Below, one piece after another: positions 30,075 to 39,114 of a DNA stretch of 64,000 nt. The first letter of the stretch is position 1, and each line of letters begins with the position of its first letter. A model generated the notes under the pieces. The model ran no database searches, was not told where the DNA came from, and saw nothing but the letters and a program-made list of their open reading frames with translations. The translations under genes were made by a program, and so were the position numbers. Source of the DNA: Streptococcus australis (lineage in GTDB: Bacteria > Bacillota > Bacilli > Lactobacillales > Streptococcaceae); assembly GCF_015553625.1 (NCBI RefSeq), contig NZ_JADNGY010000004.1:80713-144712 (forward strand), written 5' to 3'.

Positions 30075-31703
30075 ATGAGTAACGAAACAAGTAATCAACA
30101 GGCCCAGATGCTTCGAGGTACAGTCTGGTTAACAGCCAGTAATTTCATTAGTCGTCTCTTAGGAGCGGCCTATATCATCCCTTGGTATATCTGGATGGGC
30201 AAGCATGGCGCAGAGGCAAACGGTCTCTTTACCATGGGCTACAATATCTACGCTTGGTTTTTGCTGATTTCAACAGCAGGCGTCCCAGTAGCAGTCGCTA
30301 AGCAGGTGGCCAAGTACAATACCAAGGGGCAAGAAGAGCACAGTTTTGCCATGATTCGTGGCTTCCTTAAGTTCATGTCTTTATTGGGCTTGGTTTTTGC
30401 TATTATCATGTATGTGCTTTCCCCAGTATTTGCAAATCTGTCTGGAGGTGGGAAAGACCTAATCCCTGTCATGCAGAGCTTGTCTTGGGCAGTCTTGATT
30501 TTTCCTTCCATGAGTGTCATTCGAGGCTTCTTCCAAGGTCATAACAATCTGAAACCTTATGCCATCAGTCAAATTGCTGAGCAAGTGATTCGGGTTATCT
30601 GGATGCTCTTGACAGCCTACTTCATTATGAAGGTCGGCTCAGGTGATTACGTTGAAGCCGTGACCCAGTCCACTTTTGCAGCCTTTATTGGGATGGGAGC
30701 GAGTCTCCTTGTCCTCCTCTATTACCTCTGGAAAACAGGACTTCTACAGCACATTATCCATCGACCAGAGTCTGATAATGAGATCGATACTAAGGCTCTC
30801 TTGTGGGATACCATTCGTGAAGCGATTCCGTTCATTGTAACAGGATCAGCCATCCAGCTCTTCCAAATTATCGACCAGATGACCTATAGCAATGTCATGT
30901 CTTGGTTTACCAACTTCAGTCGTTCAGAGCTCTTGGTTCAGTTCAGCTACTTTTCAGCAAATCCAAATAAAATCACCATGATTTTAATTGCAGTTGCGAC
31001 ATCGATCGGTGGGGTGGGAATCCCTCTCCTTACAGAGAACTATGTCAAGGGTGATTTCCGGGCTGCAGGTAAGCTGGTTCAAGATAATTTGACCATGCTA
31101 GTAGCCTTCTTGCTTCCAGCGACGATTGGAGCTGTAGCTATTGCAGAACCTCTCTATACGGTCTTTTACGGGAAACCAGATTCCCTTGCTTTGGGACTCT
31201 TTATCCTAGCGATGTTACAAACGGTCATCCTAGGCTTGTATACGGTTCTCTCTCCAATGATCCAGGCTCTTTTCCAAAATCGGAAGGCAATTCTTTACTT
31301 TGGCTATGGAGTATTGGTAAAACTGATTCTCCAAGTACCGTTCATTTATGTCTTTAAAGCCTATGGTCCTCTTCTTTCTACTACAATTGGTCTCATGATT
31401 CCGATTGTTCTTATGTACAAGGAAATTCATCAGGTGACTCATTTCAATCGCAAGACAGTCTTCAAACGGAGCTTATTGACAGCCATTCTCACCTTGATCA
31501 TGCTCTTGGTGGTCCTAGTTGCAGGCTTTATCCTTGGCTTGGTCATCAAACCAAATGGTCGAGTGACCAGCATGATTTATGTAGCTCTGATTGGTGGTGT
31601 GGGAATCGTGGTATACGGAGGCCTCGGTCTTCGTCTTCGTTTCTTAGATCGCTTCATTGGTAGCAAGGCAGCTAGTCTTCGAAATAAATTTCATATTTCA
31701 TAA
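30075..31703 (+). CDS. ytgP: MOP-family lipid II flippase candidate YtgP/MurJ
   Basis: A 542-residue polytopic membrane protein with about 14 hydrophobic segments, in the polysaccharide-synthase/MVF branch of the MOP superfamily (MLRGTVWLTASNFISRLLGAAYIIPW at the N-terminus; FPSMSVIRGFFQGHNNLKP mid-protein). The streptococcal YtgP homologue can replace E. coli MurJ, so a role in moving lipid II across the membrane is likely. Its position head-to-head with murE supports a cell-wall function. Confidence 0.87.
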   Translation: MSNETSNQQAQMLRGTVWLTASNFISRLLGAAYIIPWYIWMGKHGAEANGLFTMGYNIYAWFLLISTAGVPVAVAKQVAKYNTKGQEEHSFAMIRGFLKFMSLLGLVFAIIMYVLSPVFANLSGGGKDLIPVMQSLSWAVLIFPSMSVIRGFFQGHNNLKPYAISQIAEQVIRVIWMLLTAYFIMKVGSGDYVEAVTQSTFAAFIGMGASLLVLLYYLWKTGLLQHIIHRPESDNEIDTKALLWDTIREAIPFIVTGSAIQLFQIIDQMTYSNVMSWFTNFSRSELLVQFSYFSANPNKITMILIAVATSIGGVGIPLLTENYVKGDFRAAGKLVQDNLTMLVAFLLPATIGAVAIAEPLYTVFYGKPDSLALGLFILAMLQTVILGLYTVLSPMIQALFQNRKAILYFGYGVLVKLILQVPFIYVFKAYGPLLSTTIGLMIPIVLMYKEIHQVTHFNRKTVFKRSLLTAILTLIMLLVVLVAGFILGLVIKPNGRVTSMIYVALIGGVGIVVYGGLGLRLRFLDRFIGSKAASLRNKFHIS

Positions 31704-31708
31704 CCAGT

Positions 31709-31738
31709 AGAGGTTGGGGCTATCCCACCTCTTTTTTT
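31709..31738 (+). terminator. ytgP terminator
   Basis: AGAGGTTGGG and CCCACCTCT (one G-U), then seven T. Confidence 0.85.
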
Positions 31739-31843
31739 CATTATAGTTTGAAGCTATATCTAGCTCTTGAAAAAGGAAAAACCGAATCATCTAAAGAAGT
31801 GATACAATAGAGACAATTGAATTTACGTCCATTGGAGGTTTGT

Positions 31844-32938
31844 ATGAGTCACAAAAAGAATATTAACACCATCCTAGCTCAAGCGGGAATCAAGTCGGAT
31901 CCAGCAACAGGGGCTTTGATTACTCCGCTTCATTTTTCAACCACTTACCAGCATCCAGAGTTTGGTCAATCTACTGGTTTTGACTATATCCGTACCAAGA
32001 ATCCGACTCGGGTAAACGCTGAAAAGACCTTGGCAGCTATTGAGAGTGCAGAGCATGCCTTGGTGACGAGCTCAGGTATGTCTGCCATTGTCTTAGCCTT
32101 CAGTATTTTTCCTGTTAGCAGTAAGGTTTTGGCAGTAAGAGATCTTTATGGAGGTTCTTTCCGTTGGTTCAACCAAATGGAACAAGAAGGACGCTTTTTC
32201 TTTACCTATGCAAATTCAGAAGCAGAATTGATAGAGGGATTGAAAGAGGAAGTGGATATTCTCTATATTGAAACGCCTACTAACCCACTCATGCTGGAGT
32301 TTGACATCCAGAAATTAGCTAAACTCGCTCATGAAAAAGGGGCAAAAGTGATTGTAGACAACACCTTCTATAGCCCTATCTACCAACGTCCAATTGAAGA
32401 AGGAGCAGATATCGTCCTTCACTCAGCGACCAAATATCTAGCGGGTCATAATGACGTTTTGGCTGGTGTTGTAGTGACTGATGATGAAGGTCTCTATGAG
32501 CAACTCTTTTATAACTTAAACACAACTGGAGCTGTTCTTTCTCCTTTTGACAGCTACCAATTGATCCGTGGGTTAAAAACCTTAGCCCTTCGAATGGAGC
32601 GCTCCACAGAAAATGCGAAGAAGGTAGTGGAATTCTTGAAGGGGCATCCAGCTGTTAAGGAAGTCTTGTATACCGGCAAGGGAGGCATGGTTTCCTTTAA
32701 AGTAAGCCACCAAGAAAAGATTCCAACCATTTTGAACCACTTGCAAGTCTTTACCTTTGCAGAGAGCTTAGGTGGAGTGGAGAGTTTGATTACCTACCCA
32801 ACTACACAGACCCACGCAGATATTCCTGCAGAGGTTCGTCATTCCTATGGGTTAACGGATGACTTGCTTCGCCTTTCCATCGGAATTGAAGATGCAAGGG
32901 ATTTGATTGAGGATTTAGAACAAGCATTGGCTAGATAG
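31844..32938 (+). CDS. Cys/Met-metabolism PLP enzyme (cystathionine gamma-synthase/lyase type)
   Basis: PLP-dependent transsulfuration enzyme of 364 residues. The cofactor lysine is in LHSATKYLAGHNDV (near residue 196); other family marks are TTYQHPEFGQ, TSSGMSAI and the C-terminal GLTDDLLRLSIGIEDARDLIEDL. Cystathionine gamma-synthase, beta-lyase or gamma-lyase activities cannot be separated by eye. The ATG at 31844 has GGAGG at 31833-31837; an upstream in-frame start at 31817 is weaker. It is 9 bases from a MalY/PatB gene, forming a sulfur amino acid operon. Confidence 0.87.
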   Translation: MSHKKNINTILAQAGIKSDPATGALITPLHFSTTYQHPEFGQSTGFDYIRTKNPTRVNAEKTLAAIESAEHALVTSSGMSAIVLAFSIFPVSSKVLAVRDLYGGSFRWFNQMEQEGRFFFTYANSEAELIEGLKEEVDILYIETPTNPLMLEFDIQKLAKLAHEKGAKVIVDNTFYSPIYQRPIEEGADIVLHSATKYLAGHNDVLAGVVVTDDEGLYEQLFYNLNTTGAVLSPFDSYQLIRGLKTLALRMERSTENAKKVVEFLKGHPAVKEVLYTGKGGMVSFKVSHQEKIPTILNHLQVFTFAESLGGVESLITYPTTQTHADIPAEVRHSYGLTDDLLRLSIGIEDARDLIEDLEQALAR

Positions 32939-32947
32939 GAGTCCATC

Positions 32948-34117
32948 ATGGGAAAAGAACAATTTTTGACTGTCCCTAATCGTTTGGGGCACCACACTAG
33001 CAAATGGAAGGAGTCAGAGCAAGATCCAGAACTTCTTCCTGCTTGGATTGCAGATATGGATTTTGAATCCTTGCCTGCGGTTCGCCAAGCCATTCGAGAT
33101 TACGCAGATCAATTGGTCTACGGATACACCTATCCTAGCGAGGAGCTTTACCAGGCTGTTCAGAATTGGGAAAAGTCAGAGCATGGATATGTGTTTGAGA
33201 AGGAAGCCATTGTCTTTATGGAGGGTGTGGTTCCGTCTATTTCAACGGCTATTCAGGCTTTCACTAAGGAAGGAGAGGCTGTTCTCATCAATACGCCAGT
33301 TTATCCCCCCTTTGCCCGTAGCGTCCGCCTCAATCAGCGCAAATTAGTGACCAATTCCTTAGTAGAAGTGGATGGACTTTTCCAAATTGATTTTGAGCAA
33401 TTGGAAAAAGACTTTGTGGAGCACCAAGTCAAGCTCTACATCCTGTGCAATCCTCATAATCCAGGCGGTCGTGTCTGGGAACGAGAAGTCCTAGAAAAGA
33501 TTGGTCGTCTCTGTCAAAAACATGGGGTCTTGCTTGTTTCAGACGAAATTCACCAAGATTTGGTACTGTTTGGCCACAAGCACGTTTCTTTTAATACAGT
33601 AGATCCAAGCTTTAAAGAGTTCACCCTTGTCTTATCGAGTGCGACCAAAACCTTCAACATCGCAGGGACAAAAAATTCCTATGCCATCATCGAAAATGAT
33701 GCACTAAGAAAATCTTTCCAAGCTCGGCAGTTGGGAAACAATCAACATGAAATATCTGCCCTTGGCTTTATCGCTACCGAAGTAGCCTATCAGAATGGAA
33801 AGGCTTGGTTAGAGGACTTAAAGGAAGTCTTGGAAGAAAATATCAACTACACTGTAGAAGTTTTGCGTGAGCAGACAGACATTGGTGTGATGAAACCGCA
33901 AGGGACCTATCTGCTCTGGCTTGATTTTTCTGCCTACGGTTTGTCAGAGGAAGAACTCCATGCTCGACTTCATGACCAGGCTAAGGTCATCCTTAATAAA
34001 GGGACAGACTTTGGAGTAGAAGGGAAGCAACATGCCCGTTTGAATGTGGCAGCTCCGAAAACCCTAGTCCAAGAGATTGTCGATCGGATCGTAACAAATT
34101 TTCCTAAAAAAGGTTGA
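32948..34117 (+). CDS. patB: MalY/PatB-type C-S beta-lyase
   Basis: Fold type I aminotransferase-like lyase of 389 residues. The N-terminal WIADMDFESLPAV is diagnostic of MalY/PatB; the cofactor lysine is in SSATKTFNIAGTKNSY (near residue 234). These enzymes cleave cystathionine to homocysteine and, in oral streptococci (Lcd), release H2S from cysteine. Second gene of the operon with the transsulfuration enzyme. No terminator is obvious before the mgtA promoter at 34127. Confidence 0.9.
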   Translation: MGKEQFLTVPNRLGHHTSKWKESEQDPELLPAWIADMDFESLPAVRQAIRDYADQLVYGYTYPSEELYQAVQNWEKSEHGYVFEKEAIVFMEGVVPSISTAIQAFTKEGEAVLINTPVYPPFARSVRLNQRKLVTNSLVEVDGLFQIDFEQLEKDFVEHQVKLYILCNPHNPGGRVWEREVLEKIGRLCQKHGVLLVSDEIHQDLVLFGHKHVSFNTVDPSFKEFTLVLSSATKTFNIAGTKNSYAIIENDALRKSFQARQLGNNQHEISALGFIATEVAYQNGKAWLEDLKEVLEENINYTVEVLREQTDIGVMKPQGTYLLWLDFSAYGLSEEELHARLHDQAKVILNKGTDFGVEGKQHARLNVAAPKTLVQEIVDRIVTNFPKKG

Positions 34118-34126
34118 TTTTAAGGG

Positions 34127-34155
34127 TTGACTTTTCTATAGGGGAGGAGTATACT
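34127..34155 (+). promoter_or_regulatory. mgtA promoter
   Basis: TTGACT (34127-34132), a 17-base spacer and TATACT (34150-34155); the start near 34162 gives a leader of about 375 nt. Confidence 0.75.
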
Positions 34156-34158
34156 CAA

Positions 34159-34305
34159 GGGGAATAACGGTAGGTGAGGCTACCACAAGGATACGGATGA
34201 CTACCGCAAAGCAGTGGAGACACTACTCGTTGGTCAACAGTCCTGATCGCAAAGGTCAAGACTAAGCTCATTTCATTGCCTTGCGGAGCTAAAGCTTGGA
34301 CGGTC
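34159..34305 (+). promoter_or_regulatory. Mg2+-sensing M-box (ykoK) riboswitch
   Basis: Conserved M-box blocks occur in order: GGTAGGTGAGGCTACC, AGGATACGGATGACTACCGC, GGTCAACAG and AGCTAAAGCTTGGACGG, close to the Bacillus mgtE leader. It precedes a magnesium-type P-ATPase. GGTAGG at 34169-34174 is complementary to CCTACC at 34354-34359 in the downstream terminator, providing an antiterminator when the aptamer is not Mg2+-bound. Confidence 0.88.
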
Positions 34306-34351
34306 TATTTTTTGAGAATTTTTATTAAAAAATAAACGACGAGTTTAATGA

Positions 34352-34381
34352 GTCCTACCTATAAAAGGGGAGGGCTTTTTT
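34352..34381 (+). terminator. M-box expression-platform terminator
   Basis: GTCCT (34352-34356) pairs with AGGGC (34371-34375) with an inner CCT/AGG stem, then six T. Its 5' arm overlaps the CCTACC that can pair with the aptamer's GGTAGG. Confidence 0.65.
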
Positions 34382-34429
34382 CTTATGCTTAAGAAGCCTC
34401 TCACCTATCAAGTAGAAAAGGAGAACACT

Positions 34430-34504
34430 ATGATACAAATCGACGATCATCCCGAACCGCACATAGCCAGCCAATCGCTGATTTGTGTCATCGGGACTCT
34501 ATAA
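34430..34504 (+). CDS. Leader peptide of mgtA, Asp/Glu/Pro/His-rich
   Basis: A 24-codon ORF starting MIQIDDHPEPHIAS and ending CVIGTL, with an excellent Shine-Dalgarno (AAAAGGAG at 34416-34423, 6 bases from the ATG). It lies after the M-box terminator and 32 bases before mgtA. Acidic plus proline runs just after the start destabilise translating ribosomes when Mg2+ is low in E. coli MgtL; IDDHPEPH has that character. The codons for SQS lie in a segment that pairs with the RNA just after its stop. It is a regulatory peptide by inference; no protein function is expected. Confidence 0.7.
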   Translation: MIQIDDHPEPHIASQSLICVIGTL

Positions 34505-34530
34505 GCGTTTGGCTCCTGATTTAAAAGGAG
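34469..34530 (+). promoter_or_regulatory. Alternative hairpins controlling the mgtA Shine-Dalgarno
   Basis: Hairpin A pairs 34469-34479 with 34504-34514 (10 of 11 positions). Hairpin B pairs CTCCT (34513-34517) with AGGAG (34526-34530), the mgtA Shine-Dalgarno. A and B share 34513-34514 and cannot both be complete. The 5' arm of A is inside the leader ORF, and its 3' arm begins at the stop codon, so translation of the leader decides which forms. Confidence 0.6.
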
Positions 34531-34536
34531 ATTCCA

Positions 34537-37197
34537 ATGCAAACAACAAAAGAAAGACTCATAGCTGCATTGCAAGATGTAGAAACAAGAACCTTAGCAA
34601 CCTATCAATCTAGCTGGTCTGGTTTGACGGAAGACCAAGTAGAGGAAAACCGGGATAGCTATGGAGAAAATGTCCTCACAAAGGGGCAAGATGATTCTAT
34701 CTGGAAACGGATTGTTGAATCCATCATCAATCCCTTCACAGTCATCTTACTGCTCATTGCTCTTGTTTCTCTGGTGACCAATGTTTGGTTAGCCAAACCA
34801 GGTGAGGAAGATCCAACGACCTCTCTCATCATCGTCGTTCTCGTCCTTCTCTCTGGAGGGATTCGCTTTATCCAAGAATTGCGAAGTGACAAGGCTGCTA
34901 GCAACCTTTCTCGCATGATTGTCAATACAGCAACAGTGATTAGAGAAGGCAAGGAAGAAGAAATTCCCATTGATGAGATTGTGGTGGGAGACTTGATCAA
35001 ACTGAGTGCAGGCGACATGATCCCAGCAGATGTGGTCTTGTTGGATTCACGAGACTTCTTCGTCCAACAATCCGGTTTGACTGGAGAGAGCGATGCTGTC
35101 GAAAAAGTCTGCTTGAAAAAAGCAAGTGGCCAAAATCTGGACAGTCTTTTGGAGAGTGAAAGTCTAGCTTTCATGGGGACCAATGTCATCTCGGGTCGAG
35201 CAACAGCCTTGGTCTTGGTCGTTGGGGATGAAACCATGATGGGAGCGATTGAGCAAACCATCAATACGTATGATGAACCAACCTCTTTTGAACGAGAAAT
35301 GAACACCATCTCTTGGTTGTTGATCCGACTCATGATGGTCATGGTACCCATCGTCTTCTTTATCAATGGTTTGACAGATGGGGACTGGCTGGAAGCAGGG
35401 GTCTTTGCCCTCAGTGTAGGGGTGGGCTTGACTCCGGAAATGCTCCCAATGATTATCACAGCCAGCTTGGCCAAGGGTTCCATTATCATGGCCAAAGAAA
35501 AGGTGGTCATCAAAAAGCTCAACGCTATTCAAGATCTAGGCGCTATTGATATCCTCTGTACGGACAAGACAGGAACCTTGACCCAAGATGAGATTGTACT
35601 CGAATACCCCCTCGACATTCATGGGGACTTGGATTTGTCTGTCCTTCGTCGGGCCTATCTCAATTCTTACTTCCAAACCGGCCTAAAAAATTTGATGGAC
35701 CGGGCCATTATCAGTCGGACAGAAAGAGAAGCTAAGAAACATGAGATTGTCAGAGGCTTGGACCAAAGCTTCCAAAAAATTGATGAATTGCCTTTTGACT
35801 TTGAACGCCGGCGGATGAGTGTCATTGTCAAAGATGAGGAGGGAGTCGTGAGCATGGTCACCAAGGGAGCCTTGGAAGAAATGCTAGCAGTCTCTAACTA
35901 TGTGGAATACAAGGATGAGATTATTCCCCTGACAGACCAAGTGCGGGAAGACGTCTTGGCAGAAGTAGCTCAACTGAATGAACAAGGTTTGCGCGTGCTA
36001 GGGGTTAGTTACAAATCAAATCTTGAGGAAGGCTATGCCTTTGAAGTGGCAGATGAAGCAGACATGATCTTGACGGGTTACCTAGCCTTCTTGGATCCAC
36101 CAAAACCATCCGCAGCACCAGCCATCAATACCCTTGCGGAATACGGAGTTGCTACTAAAATCCTTACGGGTGACAATGAAAAAGTGACCCAAGCTGTCTG
36201 TGAAAAGGTGGGTCTGGATGTGGACCGCATTTTGCTGGGTAGCGATATTGACAGTCTTTCTGATCCAGAGTTGGCCCAGGCAGTCGAAACCACTACCGTC
36301 TTTGCAAAATTGTCTCCGGATCAAAAAGCACGCATTATCCTTCAACTCAAAGCAAATGGCCACAAGGTCGGCTATATGGGAGATGGTATCAACGATGCTC
36401 CATCCATGAAGGTGGCAGATGTGGGGATCTCGGTTGATACAGCCGTTGATATTGCTAAAGAAACAGCAGATGTTATCCTTCTGGATAAGGACTTGATGGT
36501 CCTTGAAAAAGGCTTGGTAGAAGGACGCAAAGTCTATGCCAACATGACCAAGTACATCAAGATGACCGTTTCTTCCAACTTTGGGAATATCTTCTCTCTT
36601 CTCTTTGCCAGTATTTTCCTTCCTTTCCTTCCGATGGCCCCTATCCATCTCATCGTTTTGAACTTGGTTTACGACCTTTCCTGTATCGCCTTGCCTTTTG
36701 ACCGAGTGGATAAGGACTTCTTGAAGAAACCTCGGATTTGGGAAGCAAAATCCATTACCCGCTTTATGGCCTGGTTTGGTCCTATTTCCTCTGTCTTTGA
36801 CATCTTGACCTTTATCGCTCTCTACTTTATCATCGTACCTATGATTACAGGCTATGGCTATGTCCATGGAGCAGACAGTGCGGGACTCTTCATCATGCTC
36901 TTTCAAACCGGCTGGTTTATCGAGTCCATGTGGTCCCAAACTATGGTCATCTATATGCTCCGCTCTCCAAAATTGCCTTTTGTTCAAAGTTGGCCAGCCC
37001 TTGCAGTCATGGCAACGACTTTATTGGGGGCCCTCTTTGTGACCTTCCTACCATATGGCCCACTGGCTTCCTTGTTGAAAGTAGCGCCACTAAATAGTCT
37101 TTACTTCCTATTACTGGCGGGAATCCTCTTCCTTTATATGGCAAGTGTCACCCTGGTCAAACACTATTATATTGGCAAGTACAAGGAGTGGCTATAA
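34537..37197 (+). CDS. mgtA: MgtA/MgtB-type magnesium-importing P-type ATPase
   Basis: P-type IIIB ATPase of 886 residues. The actuator loop is LTGESDAVEK, phosphorylation motif LCTDKTGTLTQ, nucleotide-binding and hinge region GYMGDGINDAPSMKVADVG, with about ten transmembrane helices. PFTVILLLIALVSLVTN and the C-terminal SMWSQTMVIYMLRS are typical of the Mg2+ transporters. The M-box upstream strongly supports Mg2+ as substrate. AAAAGGAG sits 6 bases before the ATG at 34537 but can be sequestered in a hairpin. Confidence 0.92.
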   Translation: MQTTKERLIAALQDVETRTLATYQSSWSGLTEDQVEENRDSYGENVLTKGQDDSIWKRIVESIINPFTVILLLIALVSLVTNVWLAKPGEEDPTTSLIIVVLVLLSGGIRFIQELRSDKAASNLSRMIVNTATVIREGKEEEIPIDEIVVGDLIKLSAGDMIPADVVLLDSRDFFVQQSGLTGESDAVEKVCLKKASGQNLDSLLESESLAFMGTNVISGRATALVLVVGDETMMGAIEQTINTYDEPTSFEREMNTISWLLIRLMMVMVPIVFFINGLTDGDWLEAGVFALSVGVGLTPEMLPMIITASLAKGSIIMAKEKVVIKKLNAIQDLGAIDILCTDKTGTLTQDEIVLEYPLDIHGDLDLSVLRRAYLNSYFQTGLKNLMDRAIISRTEREAKKHEIVRGLDQSFQKIDELPFDFERRRMSVIVKDEEGVVSMVTKGALEEMLAVSNYVEYKDEIIPLTDQVREDVLAEVAQLNEQGLRVLGVSYKSNLEEGYAFEVADEADMILTGYLAFLDPPKPSAAPAINTLAEYGVATKILTGDNEKVTQAVCEKVGLDVDRILLGSDIDSLSDPELAQAVETTTVFAKLSPDQKARIILQLKANGHKVGYMGDGINDAPSMKVADVGISVDTAVDIAKETADVILLDKDLMVLEKGLVEGRKVYANMTKYIKMTVSSNFGNIFSLLFASIFLPFLPMAPIHLIVLNLVYDLSCIALPFDRVDKDFLKKPRIWEAKSITRFMAWFGPISSVFDILTFIALYFIIVPMITGYGYVHGADSAGLFIMLFQTGWFIESMWSQTMVIYMLRSPKLPFVQSWPALAVMATTLLGALFVTFLPYGPLASLLKVAPLNSLYFLLLAGILFLYMASVTLVKHYYIGKYKEWL

Positions 37198-37297
37198 GAT
37201 AGTCATTAAAATAAGAAAAGAAAAGGTTTGCATATTTGTAGGCCTTTTTCTTCCTTTTTGATATAATAAGATGAATATAGAGAAAGAAGGAACCACA

Positions 37298-37927
37298 ATG
37301 GGAAAACTTGAAGTTATTAAACATCCACTGATTCAGCATAAATTGTCTATTTTGCGTCGGACTGATACCTCTACAAAGGCTTTTCGTGAATTAGTAGATG
37401 AAATTGCTATGTTGATGGGATACGAGGTTTTGCGCGAACTTCCTCTTGAAGATGTAGAAATCGAAACACCAATTACAAAAACAGTTCAAAAACAGATTGC
37501 TGGTAAAAAACTAGCGATTGTTCCAATCCTTCGTGCAGGGATCGGGATGGTAGACGGACTCTTGAGTTTGGTACCCGCTGCTAAAGTTGGTCACATCGGA
37601 ATGTACCGGGATGAAGAAACCTTGAAACCAGTTGAATACTTGGTGAAATTGCCAGAAGATATCGACCAACGTCAAATCTTTGTGGTAGACCCAATGTTGG
37701 CGACTGGGGGATCTGCAATCCTAGCGGTCGATTCATTAAAGAAACGTGGTGCAAGCCATATTAAGTTTGTCTGCTTGGTTGCAGCACCAGAAGGAGTGGA
37801 AGCTCTTCAAACAGCTCATCCAGATGTCGAAATCTTTGCTGCAGCCTTGGATGAACGCCTCAACGAAAACGGCTATATCGTTCCAGGTTTAGGTGATGCT
37901 GGGGACCGTTTGTTTGGTACCAAATAA
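37298..37927 (+). CDS. upp: Uracil phosphoribosyltransferase
   Basis: Pyrimidine salvage enzyme of 209 residues converting uracil and PRPP to UMP. The PRPP loop is [12 protein letters not shown], preceded by [13 protein letters not shown]; the C-terminal [13 protein letters not shown] binds uracil. The ATG at 37298 ([10 protein letters not shown]) follows GAAGGA at a normal distance; the in-frame ATG at 37271 lies only a few bases after the -10 (TATAAT near 37261). No clear terminator before clpP. Confidence 0.95.
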   Translation: MGKLEVIKHPLIQHKLSILRRTDTSTKAFRELVDEIAMLMGYEVLRELPLEDVEIETPITKTVQKQIAGKKLAIVPILRAGIGMVDGLLSLVPAAKVGHIGMYRDEETLKPVEYLVKLPEDIDQRQIFVVDPMLATGGSAILAVDSLKKRGASHIKFVCLVAAPEGVEALQTAHPDVEIFAAALDERLNENGYIVPGLGDAGDRLFGTK

Positions 37928-37961
37928 GCACATTTCCAATCCATCTTTAGGAAAGTAAAAA

Positions 37962-37978
37962 TTTGACCTTTGTTGACC
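37962..37978. promoter_or_regulatory. CtsR operator at clpP
   Basis: The minus strand reads GGTCAACAAAGGTCAAA, i.e. two GGTCAAA-like heptads separated by 3 bases, the CtsR heat-shock repressor box. It covers the -35 (TTGACC, 37963-37968) of a promoter with a 17-base spacer and TATAAT at 37986-37991. Heat-shock control by CtsR is therefore expected. Confidence 0.85.
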
Positions 37979-38089
37979 AATGGGATATAATAGCTTTTAT
38001 AAAGAATGGAAGGAGAGCTAGCCTCTCGAATCAACCGGATGAAACTCGTGAGATGGTGCCGGTTATAATGGATAAAAGGAGATGAATGA

Positions 38090-38680
38090 ATGATTCCAGT
38101 AGTAATTGAACAAACTAGTCGTGGCGAACGCTCATACGACATTTACTCACGCCTCTTAAAAGACCGTATTATCATGGTGACAGGACCGGTAGAAGACCAA
38201 ATGGCCAATTCGATTATTGCCCAATTGCTCTTCTTGGATGCCCAAGATAATACCAAAGATATCTATATGTATATCAATACGCCAGGAGGCTCTGTCTCTG
38301 CAGGTTTGGCAATCGTCGATACCATGAACTTTATCAAATCAGACGTCCAAACCATCGTCATGGGGATGGCCGCTTCAATGGGGACTGTGATTGCATCAAG
38401 TGGTGCCAAAGGCAAACGCTTCATGTTGCCAAATGCTGAGTACATGATCCACCAACCAATGGGTGGTACTGGTGGCGGTACTCAACAAACGGATATGGCC
38501 ATTGCAGCAGAACACCTCTTGAAAACACGTCACAGATTGGAAAAAATCTTGGCAGAAAATTCAGGTCAAACCATCAAGAAAATCCACGCTGATGCAGAAC
38601 GGGATAATTGGATGACTGCAGAAGAAACCTTAGCTTATGGTTTCATCGATGAAATCATGGCTAACAACAATCTCGGATAA
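38090..38680 (+). CDS. clpP: ATP-dependent Clp protease proteolytic subunit
   Basis: Serine protease subunit of 196 residues that forms tetradecameric chambers with ClpC/E/X/L ATPases. The nucleophile serine is in [15 protein letters not shown] (near residue 96) and the histidine in [10 protein letters not shown] (near 121); the catalytic aspartate follows in ERDNWM. The ATG has AAAGGAG upstream. The CtsR box in the promoter fits known regulation; a strong terminator follows. Confidence 0.96.
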   Translation: MIPVVIEQTSRGERSYDIYSRLLKDRIIMVTGPVEDQMANSIIAQLLFLDAQDNTKDIYMYINTPGGSVSAGLAIVDTMNFIKSDVQTIVMGMAASMGTVIASSGAKGKRFMLPNAEYMIHQPMGGTGGGTQQTDMAIAAEHLLKTRHRLEKILAENSGQTIKKIHADAERDNWMTAEETLAYGFIDEIMANNNLG

Positions 38681-38699
38681 GAAATCTTAACTATCCAGC

Positions 38700-38727
38700 C
38701 CTCTCCTTTGACAGGAGAGGTTTTTTT
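38700..38727 (+). terminator. clpP terminator
   Basis: CCTCTCCT and AGGAGAGG around TTTGAC, then seven T. Confidence 0.88.
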
Positions 38728-38811
38728 AGGACATTCTTTACTTTCTAGAAAAAGATAGTATTTTTACCTGAAATTTGCTATACTTGTAACAGAAGCAGAA
38801 AGGGATTGTGT

Positions 38812-39096
38812 ATGTTTGAGAAGCAAGCTAGAACAGGCTTAATTGTAAAATTGTATTATAATCGAGATGCAAAGAAATTACAGGAAATTGGGGATGTGAT
38901 CTATCATTCCAAAAAAATGCGCTATGTCCAGGTCTATGTCGATAGTTCTCAAGTTCTTGAAATTATGCAGCAATTAAAAAAAGAACGCTTTGTAAAGAAG
39001 GTTCAAATTTGCCATATTCAAGAATTGGATCGTGATTTTGTAGGAAGTTTGCATCGTCAACAGGATGAAACACAAGTAGAAAACGCAATCATTTAA
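38812..39096 (+). CDS. ylbG: YlbG family (DUF2129) protein
   Basis: A 94-residue cytoplasmic protein of the YlbG family, unknown function, conserved between clpP and liv genes in streptococci. The family core RTGLIVKLYYNRDAKKLQEIGDVIYHSKKMRYV is visible in two pieces (residues 6-38). The ATG at 38812 (MFEKQ) is chosen over an in-frame TTG-based start at 38806 because AAAGGGA is then well spaced. Terminator stem 39081-39110 overlaps the last codons. Confidence 0.82.
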   Translation: MFEKQARTGLIVKLYYNRDAKKLQEIGDVIYHSKKMRYVQVYVDSSQVLEIMQQLKKERFVKKVQICHIQELDRDFVGSLHRQQDETQVENAII

Positions 39097-39112
39097 AGGA
39101 TTGCGTTTTTTA
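39081..39112 (+). terminator. ylbG terminator, overlapping coding end
   Basis: AAACGCAATC and GATTGCGTTT form a perfect 10-bp stem followed by T; it starts before the ylbG stop (39094-39096) and ends three bases before the livJ -35. Confidence 0.85.
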
Positions 39113-39114
39113 TA

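Noticed and set aside
34159..34381. yybP-ykoY (Mn2+) riboswitch at mgtA
   Set aside because: Motifs match the M-box in order and the ATPase is of MgtA/MgtB magnesium type.
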